DNA from: Escallonia rubra
Lineage: Eukaryota; Streptophyta; Magnoliopsida; Escalloniales; Escalloniaceae
Length of the DNA stretch: 64,000 nt
NCBI GenBank assembly: GCA_033065855.1
Contig: JAVXUO010002524.1
Coordinates: 62,001-126,000, forward strand
Reading direction: 5' to 3'
In this document: positions 10,773 through 22,919 of the stretch, piece by piece
Position numbering within the stretch: position 1 is the stretch's first letter
Layout of the letters: the number at the start of each line of letters is the position of its first letter
The notes under the pieces: model-generated
Told to the model about the DNA's origin: nothing
Databases searched by the model: none
Seen by the model: the letters and a program-made list of their open reading frames with translations, nothing else
Program-made: the position numbers and the translations under genes

Positions 10773-13700
10773 ATGAGGAAGAAGCTCGATACTCGTTTCC
10801 CTGCGGTAAGTTATTATTTCCCCTTGTTACCCTTTTCAGTTATGTTGCTAATTTTGAGTGTGTGAATTTCTTGATTTTCATGCGGGGCAAATGTTTTTTC
10901 TTCATTGTTTTTTGTGGGTTTTGTTGGTTTTGTCGGGGATTTCGGGGTTTTCGGGGGGCTTATGCCTTGTTTTGAATTAGGGCTTGGTATTTTTGTGAAT
11001 TAGGGTTATGATTTTGGATATTGGCGATTGTGATTTTTTATGCGGGAGAAATAGATATCAAGCCTCGGTGATTGCAAATATGATCCAAATACTGTGTTAG
11101 TTGTGTGAATTTGATATTACAGGCTTCACGGATTTATCATTTATCCGTTAAAAAAGTCAGATTGTTTCAGTTAGGTTATTCATAACTGAAACAATCTGCA
11201 AATTAGTTCGCCCCAGATAGTCTCCGAGTTGTTGCATGTCTATGCAACTATGTGCAAGGTTGGGGTGGTTATATTCGCCCTTGTTAGCATTGTGTGATGG
11301 GGGTTTTGATTCTTTATAGGTGAGGAGGTTACTTCTGATTTTGTAATTGGTGCCAAATCTCTGTTAATCCTTTGTGCTGTTCTTAGTTTGGTATTAAGAA
11401 GCTTGCTTCTTCCTCTTACAGCCTGTTAAGGTGCAATTTGTGTTTGATTTACGGGAGTTTATTATTGGTGTCGATAGTTATGACTTCTATTTATCATTAG
11501 GTTGAAGTGTGCTTTGTGTGTTGGTGTCTGTTTGGAACATTATTATAGAGTCGGGTGATCTGTACATAGGTATGTTATCTGGGTTAGATTGGTACTTCTT
11601 GTCATTTTGATTTTGATTCTTTATTGGTGATGAATTGCTAGTTAAGTGAATCTTTACACTCAATTCAACATGGGGTACCCTTACTCCTGGTGAGAGCCAA
11701 TAATAATAATAATCATATAAATAAGCCAATTAACACAAAATCAGTTAGAGAGATCTGCTGTTCCTCGTACTACTTGTAGCTCATATTCTTTGGGATCAGT
11801 GAAGGTTCAAAGGCTGGTAGCATTTGTATGTGCATTTTTGTCAAGATACTCGTGAGTTGGTACTTTGATAACTTATTGTAGTTGCTGCTCTATAGTATTG
11901 CAGTACAACGATGGAACCATTAAACTCATTTTTCCAGCAATGGCATAGCTTGTTATAGTATCACCAGTTTTTCTTTTTCTTCGGTCTTTACAACTTATTC
12001 TTTTTGAGACATTTGACTTTTTGTCTGCCTGCAATGGCATATATGCTTTAGAAGTTCTTTGAATTCATCTTCTTATTTGCAGTTTATCCAGCCCTCACTC
12101 CTAAATTTAGAATTTTAGGGGCGGCGTTTTATTTGCACCTTGAAAATATTGTTCAGAAAATCTATAGTGATTTGGTATATCTCGGACTCCTTTCTTTCAG
12201 TAAAGTTAATGACAGAGAAGGGCAGGAGTTTTCAATATCATAGACCTGTATAATTCATTCTACTGCAGTGGCTATTTGCTCACAGCCCACTTAGCTGAGG
12301 TTAAGGTGTAATTTTCCAGAAACCTTACTTCTTTATGCTTTCAATAGCATACCGTTGTTGAGTAGAATGCGCTAGCCACATGGTCAAGCCAGTATTATGG
12401 TGGCTATAGACTGCGTAGATAGGCCTACAGGCAGGGGCGGAACCAGAAAATTTTTTCAGGGGGTGCAAAAATTCTATCGAATGCACCCAATTTTTTTTTT
12501 ATAGTAAAATAATTTTATATAGAGATTTTTTAAATCTCTATATAATCACTGAATTAAACGCAATTTAAGAACTTTACTAAATCTCTATATAATCACTGAA
12601 ATTAAACTATACCAATGTTTCGATACTCAAAATTTTAGAATTAAACTCTAGGTTTATAATACTTTTAATGTTATATACATGCAAAATAACCCAAGTCTAT
12701 AGCATAAGCATCGACATACAAATATAAAATAAATAATAACAATAAATTAACGATAATTTACCAAAACAGTGGGCCACTCCGTCAAACACTCAAGTCTCAA
12801 GTAGACAACACTCAACAGACAACAGACAAATTCACCACGGCTGGATGCAGCTCCACCACGAATTGGGATGAAGCAACATACAACAGACAAATACCCAGCA
12901 GCAAATCCCAACAATCGTCCGTGCAGCAGCTCGCGGCAGCCGGCAGGATGACTGGGTGAGGCACTCCGTCAAGCAGACCTGGTCACGTGGTCGGACGGCA
13001 TCAAGCAGTGGCACTCCGTCAAGCAGATCTGGTCACTGGTCGCGTGGTCGGACGCCGAACAAAGACTCGGAGATCTGGTCGCCGGTCGGAGATCTACAAG
13101 GTGGGTTCAGACCGTTCAGTCGCGTGGCGTCGCCGGCAATATGCCAGATCTAATCGCCGGTCATTACGTCCACTGTCCATCGGTGAGAGAGAGAGAGAGA
13201 GAGCGTTGAGTTGTGGTCTCAGGGAACGGGGTATCGGGGATGGGGGAACGGCGTCTCGGGAACGGGGTGGTGCGATTCCTGAAAACCAATTTTTTTTTTT
13301 TTTTTCAGAAGTGAGGGGGTGCTTCAGCCCTCCCTTGCCACAACATAGGTCCGCCCCTACCTACAGGTCACGATATGTTATTCTCTTAGAAAAATGACCC
13401 CCAATTGTTGACTCCTTCATTTTTCATCAGTAAGTAGAGTAAATTATTGTTGTCGTAGTATGAGAAACTTAGGATTTCTTACCACACGAATGCATAATCT
13501 TCTTATATTTCTTTCTTGCTGGTGAGCCAATACTAAGTTTATCCTGAATATTGTATATTGGTATCATTTTGTAGGCTCGAATTAAGAAAATTATGCAAGC
13601 TGACGAGGATGTCGGGAAGATTGCCATGGCAGTGCCTGTTTTAGTTTGTGAGTCGCTATTGCAGATATGGTTTTTAGCCTTCAAAGTTAAGTTACATATA

Positions 13701-16700
13701 CCTTTCGATGCTAATGCTCTTTAATATTGATGCAGCTAAAGCCTTGGAATTATTTTTGCAAGACCTTTGTGATCGTACATATGATATAACCCTTAGGAGA
13801 GGAGCAAAGACTGTTAGCTCGTTGCATTTGTAAGTGAAGCTTATGTTCTTTAATTTGGGTTTTTGTTATTCTTGTCAGACTTCATATTCGTTGTTAGATG
13901 GCACTTTGAAACATGTCGTGTTAAAAGCAATCTAGGACTATCTAATGATGTTTGTCTGGTGTAGTAAAACTTCGTGAAAAAAGTGAGTCCTCTGAGCTCT
14001 TTGCAAGAATGCCATCTCCTGGGGTGCATAACATGCCCTAGGTTTTTTTATTTCAAACTCTTTCTTGTTCTCTTTGAAACAAGAAATTTGCGTATGCATT
14101 CCTGTACTTGATTTGGCTTGTTCTCTCCATACTTACACCTATTGGTGCGAAATAAAAGATAGTTGAAAATGGAAAGAGAACACAGATCGAAAGATTGGAA
14201 CTGATACATAATTTTTAAGGAGCCACCAGAGCTGCTAATCCGATTCTTCGAATGATGATTCGACAGACTTCCAGGCAGCACTTGACCACGGCATGTGTAG
14301 TGCTACGACAACCAGTATTACCTTAATTGACAAAAAAGGCAACAATGCCCTTATTTAGTACTTGGGTGTCTACCACATGTTTTGAATAGAAGAAGCTACT
14401 AAACAACCTACGACCAGTACTCAATAAGGGACTTTGAATAAATCGTGAAATTAAGTACTCAGTAGGCGTGACGGGCTTTGCTAGCCTTCCTGTATGCTCT
14501 ATCAATCTCCTCGGGTTGAAAAGGGCTAGTCTCTGACGAGAAGGCCTTGGCAAATTCAGCTTAAGTTTGGATCAATTCTTTTCAGCTTGTTCTGGTAATC
14601 CACACTTTCGCCTGCTGTTTGATCCAGCCATTTGACTAGCTACCTTGTATTCAAATTGCTTCTTTTGCCTGAAATTTCCTTCACGTCCAACACATCTTCA
14701 ATTGTATTAGATTGCCTTTTTTAGAAGATCATTAACCAGTTCATCCACAGTTTTCACTCACTCGTTAAATCCCTCAGATGCAAGTCTGCAACACTGAATA
14801 TTGGCGTAGTTTGTTGGTTAGATGGCAGGGCTATCATATAAGCATTTTGAGCTGATTTTGTTCAAAATTTTACATGGCCTAAACTGCTTCCACTTTAGAT
14901 TGTGGTAGGTACCCTGTGGAAATCTTTGGGCTACAAGTTAGCTTGTAGTAGGTATCATATCACCCTCCTCAAACTCTTTGAGGCAATGATGCTATTTACT
15001 GCAGCTGCATAAGATTCATTGCTTGCTTTGATGGCAGCTCGTACGTCCCCTTCAACTTGTTGTATATGCTCGGCATAAACCTCTGCTTCCCCTCTTACCC
15101 AAACATCTTGTGGGCGTGGGACTGAATTAAGAGCATTTGAATTTTAAGTCAATTTGCAGCTTCAAATGGAGTCTCCTTTGTGGTCTTCTTTCCCCGAATT
15201 GTTGAAAGAAAATCTTGCTCAAGAAAGAATACCGTGTTTTACACGACTTCTGACAAGGCATGGCAGCATATTTCCCATGTTCCTGTTCTCTGTCCATCTG
15301 TTTGGGGATGGCAAGTACTGATAAATTTGAGTTGGGTACCAAGCTTGGGCCAAAAAGACTCCCATAATTACTAATGAATTTGACATCCCTATCTGAGCAA
15401 TTGAGGTTGGGACACCACGTGGCCTTACACTTCTTTGAAGAAGACATCTGCGATATGTGTAGCATTTGCATTCTTTGAACACGAAAGAAAATTTGCCATC
15501 GTGGAGAAATGGTCTACCACAACAAAAATAGAATGATTTCCCTTGGCCAATACAAATTCCATGCTAAGATGAACCCAAGGAGCTTTTGGGATCAGTAAAG
15601 GAGTGTATAGGCCAATATATTGCCAAGTTGCATATTTGGCACCTTCAAACCTATCTGTGCACATAATGTCAACTTTGGCCAGTAGCGTCAATTTCAATCA
15701 TCCACCATTGCCATTGTTTAACCTTCCCAAAATGCCCTTCTGATCCATTAGCATGAGGTTTTATTTATTATTTGCTCACACAAAGAACCTTTTGGAATGC
15801 GCAACTAAATCCTTTCAAACCAATTGCCCTCGTGAAGTCTATATGGAAGCTTTGTCGACCAGCTAATCTGGCTTAAATATGGATCAGTTTAGTTTTGGTT
15901 TTTCAGTTGAACCCCAAAACTTGGGCATCACGAAGCTTGATGATCGGAATATATAACAAACTTCCGGTAAGCTAGGTCGTACACCCAATGATGAATTGCT
16001 GGCATTAAGGCATATTCAAAGTCATAAGTGGATAAACATTGTTTAGTATCGTTCCACTTCTCACCAGAAAACTCCAATTGGCTTTCTTCTTGGCCAAGAA
16101 CAACCAATATTCCCATCTGTGAAGCACCTTGCCGACCATAAAAAGTTTCTCAAAATCTATCAAAGCAGGTATTGGCCCCTTTTGTCATCGTTTTCTTAAT
16201 CTTTTCAAAGGCCCTTTGGTTTGCTTCTGTCCATATGAAAGCATCTACCTTCGAACATTCAGTTACAGGAATCATAATATCACGGAAATACCAAGTAAAC
16301 CTCCTATGAAAGGAAGCTAACCATTATACATCTCTTATTAACTCCAGCCATTCCATTATACATTGTACTGTGTCAGGTGGGGCTGCAATCCATCAATCGT
16401 GACCAAAAATTTTAGGAATAACCTCATCTCGCAAGAAAGAACATTTTACAAGTTTACATAGAGCTTTTCATGGCAAAGAACCTCTGTTACCTATTGCCCC
16501 TTGATGCTTTTGTTTATTCTGACTTCATTCCAGTCTTTAGTTGCATGAGAGTGCTCAGTGCATTAATAGCCCGAATGGCATCAATAAGTAGTTGTACAAC
16601 CTGTCTGGTGTCTTGTACAACCGGTCTGGTGTCTTGACGCTGTCTTCCATTTGTTGCCACCCTCATTCTAATTTGGTTTCTTGGTGAATACCTTCAAAAC

Positions 16701-19700
16701 TGCTAATCTGTCAAGCACATCGTGAAGAGAAGGAATCGAAAATCTTACTTACTGGTTATTTTGTTGATTGCACGATTATCCACATGCATCCTCCACAAAT
16801 TGCCCATTTTTGGTGTTAACATTGCTGGAAATGCACACAACTTGTCTCTGCATCTCTATGTGCTGGGCAAGTGGCATTTTATAAGCTGGCAGATACGGTA
16901 AGCTCGCACCACGAACCAAGTCAATGGCGTGTTGGATACCCCATATTGGTGGCAAACCTTGTGAAAAATTCTCACCAATCAGCTCTTTAAAGTCTTCTAA
17001 TAGTTGCTGAATATCTTCTGAATAGTTAGCAAGACCAATTGGCATATCTGCCTCCACTTTTTTACGAATCAGACATACACATAACCCCCATTCCTTGCCT
17101 GCTAAGAATTCTTGGCCTGCTAAGAATCCATTGACGTTGGGGCTAGCCATGGCATCTTCCCAAAGGGGCTGTAAGATTTAAGTCTTAGTGCCCTTTCGAA
17201 AAGAATACGTGTTCGATTGAGTGGAATGGAGATATTATCATTCAACCTTGGAGCATATTATTGTACAACCATGGTCATCCCTACAAAATATGGCATGTTT
17301 TGATAGGCACAATGTCACACCAAGCCTCATTGTTGGTGTTACTACCCAAGGTGAAAGTACTAACTAGAAGTACCGGGTACCTCATTTTGTTTTCGAAACG
17401 ATGCTACCTTGTATTGGCTTGGATGGTTCTCGATTGGCGGCTTCAGCTTCTCTTCCTTTGAGGTGATACTCTTGATGCTTCCACCATCAAGGATGGCACT
17501 CGGTACCTTCCCGCCACTAAATACCCTTGTGCAGAAACGTTATGTTGCTTCAACCTTGGGGGTGGTCATTACTCGCTGCTCAATTAGAGAATCCCATTCC
17601 ACTGGGTTGACCAATATGTTGATCGCTTAGATATGTTGTGTAAATACAACAATATCAACTAACTCCTTTAACCCCTTATTTTGGTGAAATTGAAACACTA
17701 GATCATCCAATGGACTCCAGACTGATGGTATGGTGTCCTTAATCTTGTTACTAGACAACTATGGGATCAGCTTTTATTAGTCTTCTCCTTCCTCCATTTC
17801 CTTCTGGTAACATGCAATGGTCCTCCTCCATTAATAAGAGTAGCTCTCCAATCATCTCCTGCCTCCACGTCCTTTAAAAATGTCTATGTAGTGATCTCCT
17901 GTCTGTTATTTTATTGATAGTACCTGTTAATGACATAAGTGATGGCACCTTCTGCCTGTAATACTTTCAAGTTGTGTTCCATGAACTTGGATTAAGTGCC
18001 AAGTGTGGGTTCGTGTCCAAGTGCCAAAGGTCGTAGATCTTTCGACTCCAAATAGACAGGGACACAAAATTTTGATAATGCCTCTTTTTTCTATGGTAAA
18101 ATGATGCTTTATGTATCCTCTAGCAATCAAATGGAATGGAATGAACAAGAGTTTTTATTCTCTGAGGAACTTTATAATGAACTTCTGTTACTCTTATTGG
18201 ATATTAGTAGTCTACCCATTTAGAAGTGTCAGACATGTGTCCCATTCCTTTGCGTGCCCAGTATCTGACACTGGCACTTTTCTCATTTTGATGATCCAAT
18301 GTAAGTAGCTTCAAAGTACTAAGAATGTCGTCTATATATTTTAAATAAAGAACCCTCCAAAATTTCTTCTTATTTAAGTTTAGAATGATGTTTATCATCA
18401 AATGATTGATGACAGTCATGACACCCTCGTTTGTACTTGCACATGTTGGTAAAATCTGATATTGCAAGTGTGTTATCAGTGAAAATAATGAGGAAAAAAA
18501 ATTATGATGGCTGCATTCTCTTTATGTTACCTTCCCCCCCCCCCCCCCCCCTCCCTCTTCTCTTCCCCCCAAAAAAATTCTCATACTTTAGCTGTCTAAG
18601 GTTGATTTGTATTTCTCTCAATGCAGGAAACATTGCGTACAAAGCTATAATGTGTTTGATTTTCTTAGGGAAGTTGTCAGTAAGGTCCCCGACTATGGTC
18701 ATTCAGATGCTGCTGCTGCTGATGATGGAAACACGTCAAAGAGAAGGTTAGAACATTTACCTCATCCCCTTCTATTGTCAATTTTTTCCCCCTTGGCTCT
18801 TGCTCAGTGAGTAACTGATGTTAGTATTATCCAGTTTGGAAAATACTAAAGGAACTTATCATTATTTTGCCAGGAAAGTTGCAGCCGATGAATACAATGA
18901 CAGTGATGAAGAGGCGAAGAGGAACAGAACGGTAAGAACTTTTGTAATTATAATCGTTCCTTTTATGTACACTTGCATTACTAAATGATCAATTCATGTT
19001 GTCACTAAAAACAAGTTGAATAATCGTCGAAAAAAAAGTGTCATTCCAAACAATCGGTTCTGGTTTCAAGTCTTCAAAAATTTGGTTATTGGGTATTGTC
19101 GTCTCAAGAATTTTCTTGTGTTTACGATCCATTACTTTCTTCTGATGGATCCGTTTATGAATTTATTACGCCCATGTGCGGTCGCTTCTAGGAAAACTAG
19201 CTGTTTTGAGCCCACTACCTTTCATGAGTTTGAAACGAAAAGTTTTAAGAAAACAGCTGTATGTTACAACTGATTATCTTAGGACGGTTTGTATTTTTTT
19301 TAATGCTTCTCACTTGGTAGATTTCTGGGAGCTCATTTGAAGGTTAAGATGGGAGTCATAGGTGCAGGAAAAACCAAAGATTCATCCCTTACCCATTTCT
19401 ATTGAACTGCCAAAGCACCATGGCATCAATTCTTTTTAAAACCCTACATACAATCCCCAGAATAAGATAATACAATGCTTCTGGTAGTTGATTCAAGAAA
19501 GTGTTCCAGTTTTGAGAACTCTCGTTCCTTTTACTGCAGCCTGAGACGTGCCATGCAAGCAGCAGTGGCAGGGGAAGAGGTAGGGGTAGAGGAAGAGGCC
19601 GGGGTCGTGGTCGGGGTGTTCGAGTGGCAGAAAGAGAGCCTTCTCAGAATGAGGTTGAATTTGATGCCGGCACATCCATCCATCAAAGCAGCAGCAGCCC

Positions 19701-20010
19701 TGGAGGGACATTAGCTAACGGTTCAGAGACAAAGGAATCAGTAGAGGAATGTATCAAAGTTGGTGATGTAGCTAATCCAGTAGTAAGGAACTTTGACCTC
19801 AATGCTGGCTTAGATGAGGTTGCTGACAAAGCACCCAATGCAGCAGCGGCACCCTGTCCGACACCAGCAGGGGCTCCGGATACAAAGACTGAGGAATATC
19901 CTGGGTGGTCACTTTCTGAAATGGACAGGATAAGCATTGACCCGCATCATCTTGCAAACCTCAGTTCAAGGTTGGACGAGGACGATGAAGACTACGACGA
20001 AGAAGGGTAA
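10773..20010 (+). CDS. NF-YC11: NF-YC11 / NC2-alpha (DRAP1-like) histone-fold transcriptional regulator
   Basis: Six exons join in frame at GT-AG introns: 10773-10805, 13575-13647, 13736-13829, 18627-18746, 18874-18931 and 19540-20010, giving about 282 residues. The start is [19 protein letters not shown]. Residues about 8-95 form the H2A-like histone fold ([52 protein letters not shown]). A basic patch (SKRRK) and an acidic DSDEE follow, then about nine Arg-Gly repeats, an NFDLN motif that resembles a DLN-type EAR repression motif, and an acidic tail. Known role of the family: NC2-alpha pairs with NC2-beta (Dr1) on TBP and modulates core promoters. The tail is longer than the animal protein's, as in plants. 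Introns 1 (2.8 kb) and 3 (4.8 kb) contain transposons, but splice sites and frame are intact, so the gene looks functional. The next gene converges on it. Confidence 0.93.
12432..13359. mobile_element. hAT-type non-autonomous transposon in NF-YC11 intron 1
   Basis: The 928-bp element has short imperfect inverted termini, CAGGGGCGGAACC at the left and GGTCCGCCCCTA at the right. It is flanked by the 8-bp duplication CCTACAGG at 12424-12431 and 13360-13367. Eight bp and C/TAGGGGCGG-type ends fit the hAT superfamily. No transposase is visible. The interior is AT-rich, then GC-rich with a GA tract (13186-13202) and a T tract (13291-13306). Confidence 0.85.
14480..17600 (-). mobile_element. Decayed Ty3/gypsy chromovirus, antisense in NF-YC11 intron 3
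   Basis: Minus-strand fragments occur in pol order. A protease-like DGGS motif is near 17480. RT N-terminal sequence is at 16776-17150 ([21 protein letters not shown]). RNase H is at 15928-16116 ([26 protein letters not shown]). The integrase core is at 15127-15697 ([24 protein letters not shown]). The integrase tail near 15030-15100 reads [22 protein letters not shown] chromodomain-like [12 protein letters not shown] is near 14600. Stops and frameshifts are frequent. The chromodomain and tail point to a Del/Tekay or CRM-type chromovirus. No LTRs were recognised; 13830-14480 and 17600-18626 show no other coding signal. Confidence 0.8.
18535..18570. repeat. C-rich homopolymer tract in NF-YC11 intron 3
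   Basis: A run of about 19 C is followed by a short TC-rich segment and a second C run, about 60-90 bp before the exon 4 acceptor at 18627. The CT-rich stretch may extend the polypyrimidine context of that acceptor. Confidence 0.7.
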
Positions 20011-20748
20011 TAATTGAACACAGGGAGGGCTTCTCTACATCCCAACTTTTTATGTCACCAGGACAAAGATGCCCTCTTCTCTCCAAGGATTTTATTCCCT
20101 CCTTTACAATTTGTCCTCTTCCTTGACTTGTAGTTGTATCATCCTTGTTTATTTAGTACCATTTGCTAACATCAGCTTTAGAGTTAGATTGTCGTGGGCA
20201 CTTCAATGTTTATATTTATATAGGATAGGATGAACATGGCCGCCTCAGTAGTTCTTAGATTGCCATGGATGTCTCGTGTCTGCAGTTATTCAGTTCAACT
20301 AAGGTTTTCTATATGGGATATTGCACTTTGGTTGTGCCACATCCATTTGTCGAGCCACGTTCTTGCATGTGCATTGTTGCTTCCTTTTGGCTGATTGATG
20401 TCTACTAGCTGAACCAATAAAAGAATGCTGGTATTCGCTTGTTTTGTTAGTAAGGATCTATGAATTACAACCGCTGCATTGCGGAACAGAAAGGCCATAC
20501 TGAAATAGCAGCACTAGAAAATTTCCCTTCGAGAATCAATCAAGTAACGAGCTCTAAATGTTCAACAAGTTCGGTCTCACGCCCCGTTTTGTGTATCATC
20601 TCGGTTGCAGTTCGCTGCAAAAGGGCAATTACTTTCGGTGTAGTGCATTCCTGATATAAAAGTCTCAGCATATAACCTGTCTTTGTTCGCCAATTTTTGT
20701 ATTCGGCATTCTTGTCATGCTATTAACGCAGAGGCATGTGGGATCTGT

Positions 20749-22060
20749 AGTTTTTTTTTTTTTTTTTAAATGAAAATACGATATTGATTGACCAAAAGGC
20801 ACATTATACAGCATTTTTCGGGCCTTCTTTGCGCGTTATATGTTCTTCGTGCACTTCATTGCGGGGTACCTGTTGAATTTCACAAATCACCAGTGTGCTA
20901 GCAACATGCATAATATCATGGATGGTTGGTGCCAAACCGTGCAAAAACGGAAGTGCACGCAAGATCACTAACGATGTTTTTGCAATTGGAAAATACAGAG
21001 AGGTCACGGTAGTTATGGTTGATGCTCCACAGTACGGCTTCAGCTTCTCTATGGAGAGTGTGCTTCCTTCTTCATTGCTATCCCTGTTTGTGTTTTGACA
21101 ACCTTTAATCCATGGTCCCACTCCAGCCGTTTTTGTGTTTCGTGTCCCAAGCTACCAAAATTTTAAAAACCAGCTGAATTGCAGCTGGTTTTAAGAATTT
21201 ATGCACCATAGTTTGAACCAGACAGCTGGTTTTAAAAAAATTTAAAACCAGCCTTCTAAGACCAATGCTGAATTGTAGCTTGGTTTGACAATCAGTAGGC
21301 TAGCATACCATGTATGCCTAGCATACCATGTATGCCTAGCATACTCACGGTAAAAGAATAGGTGGTTTACTGTCTCGGCTCAGCCTCTTCATGACAGAGG
21401 GGGCATGAATCTTCTATTCCTTTAATTTTAAAGTGAATATCTGCTCCAGTAGCCAGACTTTCTTAATCTTTTTCCAAAGAAAAAGGTTGATGTTTTCGGG
21501 TAAAGGGAGCTGTTGTACCGTTTTGCTGGCCTATCTTCTTGAGGACCAAGGGCTGTTGACAGTTTCCCCAGAGCTTTCTTGCTGGCCTCACTTGTCCTTC
21601 CTGTTCTTTATCCTCCTGTGCTCCTCCTGCCTTTGTTTGTTGGTCTTCTGTTGCTACACGATAACCATATCTAACATTAAAGGTGACCATTTCATGTAAA
21701 ACACCAGCCACAAGTGTCCTTGAGGTCTGTTTTTGGAAAAAGGGTTCTTTGGATGGCCTCACTGTCGAACAATTCTTGCAATCTGTCCATTTTCCAGTCT
21801 GTTTTTAGAGGGTTTATTCACTGATCAACATTGAGATGGAGGTTGCTTGGACTCTGCCTGGCGGTTTTGGGCCTTCTTGGCTGTGCAACTCTTAAGTCTT
21901 AACCAAGGCTTCCTGCCAGATGTTTGTTCTCTTCCCATCCGGTATGATTTTGGTGAGACCAGTAGCTTCTCTTGGTTTGGCTCAGTTGAAAGGTTCACAA
22001 GGTGGGAAGCTTTTTCAAAAATTTGTTGATTGATGAAAGAATTGTGCATAGGAATCCATA
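20749..22060 (-). mobile_element. Decayed L1-type LINE, 5'-truncated, in the NF-YC11/cystatin intergenic region
   Basis: On the minus strand a poly(A) tail (T run 20749-20767 on plus) ends the element. Just upstream, near 20830-20950, a frame with TIHDIMHVAS and ICEIQQVPRN resembles the LINE RNase H end. Near 21380-21420 a zf-RVT motif reads DSCPLCHEEAETVNHLFF. 21463-21762 has VTFNVRYGYRVA and KLWGNC, the usual region before that finger. Around 21920-21950 GKRTNIWQEA resembles the RT thumb-region motif. Several frames are needed, so it is dead. A short tandem TAGCATACCATGTATGCC repeat (21300-21345) lies inside. Confidence 0.65.
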
Positions 22061-22919
22061 TTTGTTTTTTGTTTTCATTTTCTGTTTTCATTTTCATTAT
22101 TTTCATATTCAGTTTAAAAATCCGTTCCTGTACTTTTATCATTTTCACAAAAAAAAAATTTAGCTATTTTTTCTTATATTGAGTTAAGTTTAAATGAAAA
22201 AAGCTGAAAACACCTTTTAGATGTTTTCAGTTTTTTGTTACTATTTGAGTAATTTTATCCAAAACGAAAACAGAAAATGGTAAAAGTACGCAAAAATCAA
22301 TCTTAAAAACAGAAAACGCCGATGACGAAGCAAAAATACCCAAGATCAAGATTTGGAGTAACCACTGAAACAACATCTCATGTCAATGATCAAGGACAAC
22401 AAAAATAGCAAAATTTTCAAAACGAAAACGGCTCAAATCTTGAGTACATTGAAAGAAACTCGGCAGATGGCTCGTGGCAATTGACGATATCAGAAGCAGC
22501 AAAATCTGTAAACACAAGATTTCTGGTATAGCGTTAGAAGTCCAAGCTTGGTAAGAGTACAGACGTGAATTATGGTCACAGCTTTAGCTACGGACCACAA
22601 CATGCTGTAGATCATCTTTGCCAAATGATAAAGCTAGATGAATCAATAACACAACTTTTGGAAGAGCTCGTCGCCTTTAAGCAGAAGAGACTCAACCCTT
22701 TCACCTATTTCACCAAATTAAAGATTCCACGGACATATCAGCAGTAGCGGTTTAAACCAGCGAAGAGAACTTGATATCAACAACCCTAAATATGTAAGGC
22801 AAGATCGGAGTGCACGATATCGTTTAGCACATAACACATATTAAGAGCAAGTATCAGACAATGAAATGGAAATGGCACATAAACTAAGTGATGGCTCCAA
22901 GTTAGCACAATATTTCAAG
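22061..22919. other. AT-rich spacer downstream of the cystatin gene
   Basis: No coding signal. Imperfect inverted GTTTTCATTTTCTGTTTTC-like sequences at 22065-22110 and 22265-22315 could be the ends of a small MITE, but no target duplication was found. The segment next to 22920 should contain the 3' UTR and polyadenylation site of the minus-strand cystatin gene. Confidence 0.4.
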
